Origin: Mytilus edulis
Lineage: Eukaryota > Mollusca > Bivalvia > Mytilida > Mytilidae
Direction: 5' to 3'
Assembly: GCF_963676685.1 (NCBI RefSeq)
Contig: NC_092345.1
Span: forward strand, 50,713,527-50,777,526
Length of the DNA: 64,000 nt
Shown: positions 55,757 to 64,000 of the stretch, in pieces
How positions within the stretch are numbered: position 1 is the first letter of the stretch
Layout: each line of letters opens with the position of its first letter
The notes under the pieces: model-generated
Databases searched by the model: none
Told to the model about the DNA's origin: nothing
What the model saw: the letters and a program-made list of their open reading frames with translations, nothing else
Position numbers and translations under genes: made by a program

Positions 55757-56760
55757 GTTTTAATTGTTACATTACTGATTTGCATTCAGTTTTTGGTGAA
55801 ACTTGTAACCCTCCAGTTCTTGATACTTCAAGTATCCAAACTTTCAGTTACGAAGATGATCCAGTGTTACTGTCTGAGACACACCAGTGGCTTCAAAACG
55901 CGTTAGACAAACTAAATAAATATTGCATTAAATGGCAGTTGAGTGTAAATACAAACAAGACTAAAATTCTAGTTTTTCAGAATATTTATAAACAATCTTC
56001 ACCTCTCTTGTTCAATGATAAATTTTTGACTGAAGTTAAGGATTTTTCTAGGTAATATTATTAACTATAGAGGAATTTTACAAAAACTACTGAAGAGCTG
56101 TTTAAAAAAGGTATTAAAGTTTTATTTTTATTGAGAAAACCAACGTCCAATTTAAATTTTGTTTCCACTACTAATTTGTCATGTAAATTATTTGATACAC
56201 TTATAAGACATATTTCGACAAACAACTCTGAAATTTGGTTTATGGATAATGTTCAGTCAGCTTTTAAGGCATTTAATAGAGCTGCTGAAATACTTTTTGT
56301 AATACTCTTGCTTTTAATAGCAGAAAAGTATCACTTTAAGAGGAATCATTCTATATTTTCTAAATAGCTGCTAGATCGGAATTAGGGAGATTTACTTTGA
56401 ACTCTTATATAAAAACTCAAACACTCATGTATTTTTATAAAATAAACTTTAATGATATGTTAATCATCTGGTTAAAGAATCTCTACAAACAAACATAAAT
56501 TTACATTCCACAGGAATTTATTCTTGGTACTCATTTGCAGATACAATTTTTAAAGATATGAAAATAAACCCAGGAAATTACTCTAATTTTAATGTACCTT
56601 TTAAACAATTGAAAAAAGTGTTAAATGTAATATTGAAAAGTGTGTTTCAGAGGAATATGAACAAACTACTTTAAATAAACTTTCAAAATTGGATTCCTCA
56701 TCCAAACTTTGTCTTTATGGGAATTAAAAAACTAATTGTCAGTCTGAGGAACATTTGAAT
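55757..56760 (+). mobile_element. LINE reverse-transcriptase remnant, 3' part
   Basis: Continues the interrupted LINE: FNCYITDLHSVFGE, then FSYEDDPVLLSET (YADD active site altered to YEDD) and LDKLNKYCIKWQLSVNTNKT. The later part is degraded. The frames at 55,672-56,055 and 56,131-56,367 are pieces of it. Confidence 0.8.
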
Positions 56761-57474
56761 TGCAATAATTTTATTCATAGGCAGTTACTCTCATATTTAT
56801 ATCATACCCGTGTTTTAAGCGACACGCACATTGGCCATGCAGGTCATAAATTAATTTGTTGAATGAAATCAAATCAGTAAGTACTGATGGATACCGTAGA
56901 ATTTTCCACGGGAGTTTTGAGCGAGGATTTCTTGACATGGGTTGTAATTCTGAATCCACGGGGTCGCAAAGAATCTTGTGTTAGCTTCGAACGTAGGAGG
57001 TTGTTGATACCTAATCTACGCTACTATCCGCTATACACCCTGAACTTAAGAATGGAATCAAATACATTAGATATATGAGTATAGCGTGTAGATAGAACTA
57101 TTTGTTTCAACTCGTTGGGTTCAGTGAGTTTATTAACATGGTTTCGTGCACAGTACTTTAAAATACTTCCATAAAAGTCCGCTTTAAGTACTCGCGTAAC
57201 AGTCACCTTTAAGTGCATACGAAACAGTTTGTTGTCTCTTTGACACATTCCCCATTTCCGAAACGGGTTGTTGTCTCTTTGACACATTCCCCATTTCCAT
57301 TCTCAATTTTATTAATTCCATATTGGCATTTTGATGAAAATGTGCATATGGGCTATTTTATACTGCATGTGCTTTTTTTAAAACTGAGGTCGAGATTTCG
57401 GATATTTGCTTAACTTTCAGATTTGTGGACGCATTTTTCCTTACGATAAATATACATAACTTTTTTTGTTATAA
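56761..57474. other. Unrecognised interior of the CACTA-like element
   Basis: Contains a local duplication of GTTGTCTCTTTGACACATTC followed by CCCATTTCC (57,231 and 57,267). Open frames on both strands, no domain. Confidence 0.4.
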
Positions 57475-57756
57475 GATAAGTTACGACCATCACACATTTT
57501 AAATTACGACCATCATGCTTGAATTTTTGAATGACTATTTTACGAAAATTGGAATTATTTTATGTATCAAACTTGGTTTCAATATCAACGCACTCACGAT
57601 AAGTGTATATGTGACAAGCAGTTTGGATCAAATAAACCTTTTACTGTACAAAAATCGGAAAAGAAAAACTGATCCCTAGAGTTGTCTCCCATTTTCGGAT
57701 GGTCGTAACTTTAAGTTACGACCATCCGCTTACCACCAGTGATTAGGGTATATAAC

Positions 57757-57802
57757 TATCGCGTAATTACGAGAAAACTATCTCGTAATAACAAGATAAA
57801 TT
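57757..57802. repeat. Palindromic TCTCGTAATTACGAGA units, left part
   Basis: GCGTAATTACGAGAAAACTA then TCTCGTAATAACAAGATAA, the same words as the array at 58.49 kb; family B fragment DNA separates the two. Confidence 0.7.
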
Positions 57803-57873
57803 ACACATATATATATATATAGAGAGAGATATATAGATATTCCGGGGCACGTGATGAAGCGCTAGTTTTTATT

Positions 57874-58485
57874 AGCTCACCTGACCCAAAGGGTCAAGTG
57901 ATCTTTTCCCATCACTTGGCGTCCGTCGTCCATCGTCGTCCGTTAACTTTTACAAAAATCTTCTCCTCAGAAACCACTGGGCCAAATAAAACAAAACTTG
58001 GCCTTATTCATCTTTAGGGTTTCCAGTTTAAAAAATGTATCCAAGGACCAACCAAGATGGCCACCATGGCTAAAATAGAACACAAAGAAGGGGGGGGGGG
58101 GGGGGGGTTAAAAGGAAGTTTATTGCTTATATCTTTGAAACTAAAGCATTTAGAGCAAATATGACAGGGTAAAAAATTTCAGACGAATCAGACTTTCCGT
58201 TAATAAGATGCTGCTCCTGATTTGGTAATTTAAATGATTTTTTTTCAGTTTTTGGTTATTTTCTTGAATATTATAATAGATAGATATAAACTGTAGCAGC
58301 AAAAATGTTCAGCCATGTAAGATATATAAATAAGTCAAATGACCAAAATTGTGAATTAAGCCCTTAATCAGTTATTGTCCTTTAAAGTCATTTCTGCAAT
58401 TTTAAAGTAAATTTCACTATTTCTCGTAAATTTTTGTATATTTTTTACAAAAATCCCCTCTTAATCTACTTGGCCAAATGAATTT
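57874..58485 (+). mobile_element. Family B element, truncated copy
   Basis: Starts AGCTCACCTGACCCAAAGGG, followed by CATCACTTGGCGTCCGTCGT. Includes an 18-G run (58,090-58,107), TGCTCCTGATTTGGTAATTT and AGTCATTTCTGCAA. Ends at GGCCAAATGAATTTTAATC, without the CTAG terminus. Confidence 0.8.
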
Positions 58486-58872
58486 TAATCTCGTAATAAC
58501 GAGATAGTTTTCTCGTAATAATGAGACACACAACTTCTTATCTCGTAAATATGCAATAGTTTTCTCGTAATTACGCGATGATTATCTCGTAATTAAGATA
58601 TTAAAAACTTCTTATCTTGTAATTACGCGATGATTATCTCATTATTACGAGATCAAAATCTTATCTCGTAATTACGTGATAGTTTTCTCGTAATTACGCG
58701 ATAATTATCTCGTAATTACGCGATAAGTATCTTGTAATTACGAGATATAACAATGATTATCTCGTAGTTATCGCAATAACTAGATAATTATAGTTTTCTC
58801 GTAATTATCGCAATAACGAGGTAATTATCGCGTAATTGCGCGATAGTTTTCTCGTAATTACGAGATAAATAT
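58486..58872. repeat. Palindromic array of TCTCGTAATTACGAGA
   Basis: More than twenty occurrences of TCTCGTAAT and its variants (CGCGATAATTA, ATAACGAGAT), alternating in orientation so that neighbouring words are self-complementary. Spacing is irregular at about 16-34 bp. No coding capacity. Confidence 0.9.
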
Positions 58873-59759
58873 TTTTTTTTTGTGACCCGGATTAGCTTAC
58901 GTAGGTCTATGATGAATGAAAAATAAAATATACCTATAATATACCTGAAATTTACCTGTAAAAAATTCGGCGTTAATGAAAAAAAATCGGCGCAAATGCA
59001 AATGCGCCGATTGCAACAGCCATTTTTTTTTTAAATTAACCTAAGTATAGTATTAAGCATTGGTACCGACGGAGATTACTTGAAGTCATGCACAATTGGT
59101 TAAAATAACATAGCAAGATCAAGCATCTAAAACAGTCGTGGTCATAAGTAGTCTACAGTCTCTGGGGAAAAAACCACATAAACACAGCAAATCCCACACA
59201 ATGATTATGAATGTAAAAAAAACCCAACGCTTTCCTTTAAATTTTCTGTTTTCTGTTTTCTGTGTAACCTAAAACTGCATCATTTTATAAAAGTCACCCG
59301 ACATTGAACGATTACCGGTTGTTTGGCGCACTAAAGTATAATACTGGTACCTTTGATAACTAAACACACCGCGTCTAAATATACAGTTGAAGGTTTATTA
59401 TCTTATTACCGATCAGTACGTATGTTTGTAAGTGGGAACAGTATGTGTACCAGTCTTTTCTTGTTGTTTGTATTTCATATGTACAATATAAACTCCACTT
59501 TCTTCCAAAAAGAAAAGTGAATTTGAGATTTGCTGATTTTAAATCAGATAATTAATTTCCAATGGTTAATTTGAAATGTTGTCTGTCATTTATTTTATAT
59601 GTTGCTTTGTGCCATTTCGGTTTACTTTCCGGAAGTACATAGAACAGTACAAAGAACGTCACAGAAACACCACTGGTAACGTCTTCGACGTCGTTGTTAA
59701 AGATCGTTACAGATTGACAAACGTATCGTTGTATTTTGTGATCAATATTATTACAGATT
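58873..59759. other. Upstream region of the acidic-protein gene
   Basis: Includes a weak match to the family E end at about 59,330-59,362 (ATAATACTGGTACCTTTGAT). The frame at 59,576-59,788 has a hydrophobic start (MLSVIYFICCFVPF) but no family resemblance and overlaps the presumed 5'UTR exon. Could be an upstream open frame. Confidence 0.35.
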
Positions 59760-59793
59760 TACAGAGTTTTACTGAATATTACAGATAATTGAA

Positions 59794-62700
59794 ATGAAGG
59801 TAAGTAATTGAACTAAACTAAACTCTATTTTAAGCAGGTATTGTCAAACTTATGAAGTATGTTTTCAGGAGAGGCAAACACTTAACATCATGGACAACCT
59901 TGACATGCGTTAGCCGCAGTAAAAAAAAATCCAAAATCTATATTCACATTTAACATGAAAAATGCGAAAGACTCAAATGGAGATATGTGAATATAAATAT
60001 ACCTCTGGTATATAAAATTGTAGACGAACTGTTTTAATTATTAATACTTGGTATGTGTAGCATGCAAGAATAAATAATCAACTAATGCTAGATATGTAAT
60101 CATATTAAACCATGACTTATTTTAATAATAAATCGTAAGAAAAATAGCAAGGCATGATTGATGTTTTTAAAGAAGAATTTTAACCTATTTTTCCTTGTCA
60201 TTTCAGATGGTTGACTTCAACTATAACAATTTCACCCACGAGGGTTTAGAAATAGAGAAGAAAAAGCTCATTGTTCAGCTTAAGGAGGAGTCCAGTTCTA
60301 AAGATGGAAGGGAATTTTGGGCTAAGGCGGAGACAATCCAAGAACAATATGAAGATCCATATAGAAGATCAGGTTTGTAAATTTGAATACTAGTACTTAG
60401 AATTGACAGATGGGACAAAAGCATTCGGTGTAATCTTCAATTACAGAAAGAACATTGCCAAAGAATTTCTAATGTTTGATTTGTTTGACTTTTATTTGGT
60501 GATTTGGGAACAGAACACGTAGCTGAATTTTGTATAGCTTGTGTAGCTGTATGAAAATATGTGCATTTTTTATAACCTGAAATTGTGTATCTTGGATAAA
60601 TATATTGAATCCTGTACTTGTGACAGGCTTACATCTTGTCTTCTTTTGTTTGTTTTTTAATATCTTTATTGTTTTTTTATACATCAAAATAGCTGCGGAA
60701 CCGTAGCTCTGATGTCCTTATATCATATTTTTTTTATTATTTTCGGACCGTATATAAAAATCCGTAGCTCTATGGTCCGTAAGTAGTCAAAAATATCACA
60801 ATGACCTGAGATCAACGGTTCAGCTACTAACGTCTATACTGTTTATGAAGTAAATTGACAGAATGTTTGCCTCAATTGATAAAAGATAAGATAGACATTG
60901 TCGAAAAATCAAATATGATTTTATACATGTAATTCTTTAATTGATGAACACAAATGTATTAAAATGCAATAATTATCATTTTGTCGGATTTTGAGTAATG
61001 GATGAATAATGAACAGTTCTTTTCTGTCTTCTTGTAGAATATACAAGCAGGAAGCTGTTTACTCAATTTAAAAACGAGGCACAGTCAGAGTCAGAGTTAC
61101 AGTTCTGGACACAACTTGAACTAATGAGAGGCGCTTACAGATATCCCGAGGATGATAGCTTCATCTGTGAAGATATACGAGGTTTGTTAAAATAATTACT
61201 TTTAAATGAACGTGAGTTATCGAATGCATTAAACTGGAAAAACAGATCTCTAGACAAAGAGACACGAAAATGCAGTTAAAATGAAGATATTGAATCAGGA
61301 ACGTAGGTCAAAACGTACCAAAACATGTGCTTATTGTTACGAAATCCTTGATTAAAATGCATCTGTTATCTTCCTGGTTTGTCACGGCTTGGCAATTATT
61401 TTTTATTTAGCAAACTCAATTTAATTAATTTTGTAAATGTAAAAAAAAATTAAAACATGAAACTCACAGTTCTGTATATTGTTCCTGGACAATATGCAAA
61501 TAATTATCAGTTATTTTTTAAGTATTTTTCATATATCTTAGATGAAGAAACGGAGGACGAAGCCGATATCGTTCAAGCTAAAACCGATTATGTACAACTA
61601 GAATCCAGCAATGGAATATATGAAGCCGGAAACAAACAAGATAATGTTGATAAGGAACAAGATGAAACCAGAAATGACAAAAGTGACAAACAAAACAAAA
61701 TAGCAGAGACAGCAGCTAAAACCAGGACAGCACACAGAAAACTGTTGGTAAGTTATAAATAGCAGCATCCTGACTCCATCAAAATTACGCAATATGTTTT
61801 CAATTAAAATTGTTACTTTTATATAGTCCTAGTGATCAAACGGACAAGAGCAAATCTGATAGGGTCACAAACGGCACTGTTCAAATCTAGTAGCCTGTTT
61901 CACACAAAAACAAAATACGATTCAGATTGATCGTACTAAGTATACTGAATTGTTCATAACTTACGATCAGTCTTAGTCGTAAGTTTTTTTGTGAAACCCG
62001 ACTCAGGGATCAAAATTAGAGTGCAAATATTTCAAATACCAATAACTAAATTTATGTGTTTAACCTTTGACATCAGTAGCTATCCGAGTCAACAATTATA
62101 GTGCCTGTATGATCATATGATTAGAAAAAGCAACATTTTTCTCCGTAATAACACATGGCCACCTAAGGGTTTCATATTTCAAATCACAATATCAAGATAG
62201 ACGGTGTACATTTACGCCAAACATTTTTCATTTTAAGCTGAACAAATAGATTTTGAAAATATCCTACAAATTTTTAAATTAATTGGTTTTATAAATGTAA
62301 CAAACATCTGTTGAAGTCACTTCTGAAAAATCATTTTCGTTATGAGAATTGAAATTTGTAATTTTCATGACATTACATTATTTAATTTCACGAGGATAAT
62401 ATTAAAAGTAATGATAAGTTTGTCTTAAAAAGATTTCATCTTATCAACAGTTTGAATAAATTAAAACATTTTAATTTGATTGTTTTAGAAAAGAAACAAA
62501 TTTCAATCTCCTTCTTAAGGACAAAATATTGAAATTGCTAACCTTAAGCATTTTTCAATTTGCCATAAAATATTGAAAAATGAAAAATGCTAAAACGTGG
62601 AGCATTTTTCAATTTGCCTTTAAAAATTGAAAAATGAAAAATGCTCCAACGTGGAGCATTTTTCAATTTGCCTTCAAAAATCAAAAAATGAAAAATGCTC

Positions 62701-63647
62701 AAACGTGGAGCATTTTTCAATTTGCCTTAAAAAATGGAAAAATGAAAAATGCTCCAATGTGGAGCATTTTTCAATTTGCTTTGAAATATTGAAAAATGAA
62801 AAATGTTGAATTTTCATCTTTAATTTTTTTTTCTCAAAAATGAAAATGATTTTTTTTGTGTTGAGGATTTTTCAATTAGTTTAATCAAAGTTTTGTTTTT
62901 ATGCTTTAAATATAATACACATATGTGTATGTGTGAACCCGTTTATACACATTTATTACCTTACCCCGAAAAGATAGGAGAACAACAACGCACCAGCAAA
63001 ATTTTGTGATGTGGCGCAGGATTATTATGCAAAAAATTATTGTTATTTCCCTTGCTTAAAACCCTTAACTTTTTTTTGTTATTCACATTCAGGTTAACTG
63101 CATATTCTCTTTATATCTGTTAAATCAAATGGATATTGGTTTGTTTGTTTAATTCATTGATAGAGTTATTTATTTTTACTCCAAAGTTTAGTATTTGCAC
63201 CGTTGCAAAACATTTGTAAACTTCTTTAAAAAGTTAATATACATTTAAGATAACATCTGAGCAATACGGACACGCATAGATCAAGGCATATATAACCCTG
63301 TTCGTAACAACACGGTTCGGTTATTGCCATTAAAGGATTTAGCATAGCGGAAAGCAATTACAATATGCCCTATAAAACCCTCAACGACAGAATAGCTGCA
63401 CCAAAGCTGAGAGCTATTCATCAATAAATAGTAAATGAAAAATATTGTAACATAAGATTTCGTACTTTCATGCAATTGCTACGGATTTGGTGATACCCTT
63501 GTTGACAACCTAGAAAATATGTAAAGATAAAAACAACACCTAGGAAAGCTGTTCTGTTCCCAGTCTCTCTGTATAAGGTTGATTAATATGCCATTTTCCT
63601 TCTAAATACAGCTCATTTTGGAAGTCATTGAAAGATCCCTTTCTTAA
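59794..63647 (+). CDS. Small acidic protein of unknown function, 5 exons (183-185 residues)
   Basis: I do not recognise this family. Four coding exons join in frame at GT-AG sites: 60,207-60,372, 61,038-61,181, 61,542-61,747 and 63,612-63,647 (TAA). A first exon ends ATGAAG|GTAAGT at 59,799; ATG 59,794 (then MKMVDF) or ATG 60,207 (MVDF) could start translation. The second and third exons encode similar segments: LKEESSSKDGREFWAKAETI and FKNEAQSESELQFWTQLELM. The fourth is highly acidic and polar (DEETEDEADIVQAKTDYVQL, then NKQDNVDKEQDETRNDKSDK), probably disordered. The last exon is LILEVIERSLS, and is less certain. No signal peptide or membrane segment. A variant poly(A) signal ATTAAA lies at 63,661. 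Confidence 0.65.
60207..60372 (+). CDS. Acidic-protein gene exon 2
   Basis: Acceptor TCATTTCAG, donor GTTTGT. 166 nt; MVDFNYNNFTHEGLEIEKKK through EDPYRRS plus one base (phase 1). The lysine-rich helix and the FW motif suggest a folded helical unit. Confidence 0.7.
60373..61037. other. Intron 2 of the acidic-protein gene
   Basis: Contains GCGGAACCGTAGCTCTGATG and, inverted-looking nearby, CGGACCGTATATAAAAATCC then GTAGCTCTATGGTCCG, a probable small dispersed repeat. No gene. Confidence 0.4.
61038..61181 (+). CDS. Acidic-protein gene exon 3
   Basis: Acceptor CTTCTTGTAG, donor GTTTGT. 144 nt, phase 1-1, so it can be skipped or duplicated without a frame change. Encodes EYTSRKLFTQFKNEAQSESE and on to YRYPEDDSFICEDIR. 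Confidence 0.7.
61542..61747 (+). CDS. Acidic-protein gene exon 4
   Basis: Acceptor TATATCTTAG, donor GTAAGT. 206 nt. Charged and low in hydrophobics; ends AETAAKTRTAHRKLL. The minus frame opposite is a shadow. Confidence 0.7.
61894..62000. mobile_element. Small inverted-repeat element
   Basis: CTGTTTCACACAAAAAC at one end and GTTTTTTTGTGAAACCCG at the other; internal TTACGATCAGTC and CTTAGTCGTAA are also near-inverted. About 107 bp, MITE-like. No target duplication resolved. Confidence 0.55.
62546..62812. repeat. Tandem 54-bp repeats, each a hairpin
   Basis: Five units. Each has GAGCATTTTTCAATTTGCC followed within about 10 nt by AAATTGAAAAATGAAAAATG and CTCC, which are inverted, so every unit and every pair of units can fold. 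54 is a multiple of three, giving an 18-residue repeating frame (NEKCSNVEHFSICL) that I consider an artefact. Confidence 0.9.
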
Positions 63648-64000
63648 CTAGATAAAATGAATTAAATAATTTGTTCACTGGGTTTTTTTTGGGGGGGTTA
63701 GTATTACTTAGCTATTTTAAAACCAATAGTGCTTTAACAATTGGCATCCATCGTCTCTGTTTACAACTAGAACAAGCTGTGGTTTACATCTCCGAATCTC
63801 AATCAGAATTACTAATGCTAAATGTTGGTCCCGCGAGGTTGATGTTGAATTTTACAGCGATTTTTCTGTTTTTAACTGAAATACATTATTTTGGGAAAAC
63901 TAATCAGAAATGAAGCAGACATTTGAGTCAGTGCTCGGTGGAATTAGATACGACTGTCTTTAGGAGACAAGTTTTGAAAATGTATGTGTATAATTGTTCC
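63648..64000. other. Window end
   Basis: After the presumed last exon lies an 11-base T/G run and a plus frame at 63,671-63,913 without recognisable domain. It could be an additional exon or an unrelated frame; not called. Confidence 0.35.

Larger units (their letters stand above)
52232..57741. mobile_element. CACTA-like element with long inverted repeats, 5.5 kb with nested insertions
   Basis: The left arm (52,232 to about 52,535) and right arm (about 57,475-57,741) are inverted copies over some 270-300 bp, with termini CACTGGTGGTAAGCGGATGG. GGATGGTCGTAAC and its reverse complement recur several times in each arm, the pattern of CACTA (EnSpm) subterminal repeats. No target duplication is evident and no transposase was found; the interior is a broken LINE and a family B insertion. 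It could instead be a foldback element. Confidence 0.75.
61748..63611. other. Last intron of the acidic-protein gene
   Basis: Holds a small inverted-repeat element (61,894-62,000) and a hairpin-forming 54-bp array (62,546-62,812). Between 62,880 and 63,600 nothing is recognised. Alternatively the gene could continue beyond the window and exon 5 be spurious. Confidence 0.45.

Noticed and set aside
62627..62809. 18-residue repeat protein (NEKCSNVEHFSICL units)
   Set aside because: The 54-bp period is a multiple of three; the DNA is better explained as intronic hairpin repeats.
63671..63913. 80-codon plus frame at the window end as a further exon of the acidic-protein gene
   Set aside because: It follows an in-frame stop in the presumed last exon, has no clear acceptor and no similarity to the upstream exons; cannot be excluded without the downstream sequence.
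1..64000. CRISPR arrays, bacterial operons, tRNA or rRNA genes
   Set aside because: None seen; introns, poly(A) signals and retroelements show eukaryotic DNA, and the spaced tandem arrays have no unique spacers.

Overview
This is eukaryotic DNA: AT-rich and intron-rich, with GT-AG splice junctions and dense nested transposable-element debris. The repeat families (a Penelope-like element with its typical tail, the repeat containing GACGAAACGCGCGTCTGG, the GCTCACCTG-ended element) are ones I associate with bivalves, most likely a marine mussel (Mytilus). That assignment is from memory of repeat families and was not tested by a search.

Layout. (1) 1-21.7 kb has no convincing protein-coding gene. 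It holds dispersed repeats, a 30-bp minisatellite (3.4-4.2 kb), two paralogous promoter/first-exon-like modules (8.2-8.6 and 12.85-13.07 kb), two TTAA-flanked inverted-repeat elements (10.1-10.7 and 18.6-21.7 kb, the second carrying two LINE copies), a nested CpG-rich inverted-repeat element (11.1-11.9 kb) and four tiny hairpins with 7-bp flanking duplications. (2) 21,764-42.2 kb is a complete plus-strand group IV cytosolic phospholipase A2 gene. Sixteen coding exons splice in frame to a 756-residue protein with an N-terminal C2 domain and the lipase dyad (Ser228 in GLSGS, Asp549 in DGG). Its introns carry SINE-like repeats, Penelope remnants and a perfect 32-bp hairpin. (3) 42.3-45.2 kb holds a minisatellite, a 138-bp palindrome, a one-exon minus-strand ankyrin-repeat gene with its own TATA box, and three 180-bp tandem repeats upstream of it. 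(4) 46.3-49.1 kb is a direct segmental duplication of the last three phospholipase exons and the 3'UTR. It is now a pseudogene (stop in exon 15') and contains a later solo LTR and a foldback element. (5) 49.3-58.9 kb is a nest of mobile elements: a GCTCACC-family element interrupted by a 5'-truncated Penelope-like retrotransposon, a 5.5-kb CACTA-like long-inverted-repeat element that contains a broken LINE which is itself interrupted by another GCTCACC element, and a palindromic TCTCGTAATTACGAGA array. (6) 59.8-63.65 kb contains a small multi-exon gene for an acidic 183-residue protein of unknown function, with two similar exons and an intronic array of hairpin-forming 54-bp repeats.

Functionally, the phospholipase is the only gene whose biochemistry can be stated confidently: calcium-triggered release of arachidonic acid and other sn-2 fatty acids from membranes, the start of eicosanoid synthesis. 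The ankyrin gene and the acidic-protein gene are predictions from sequence alone. Most of the window is a record of transposition, whose order can partly be read from nesting and from the phospholipase duplication.
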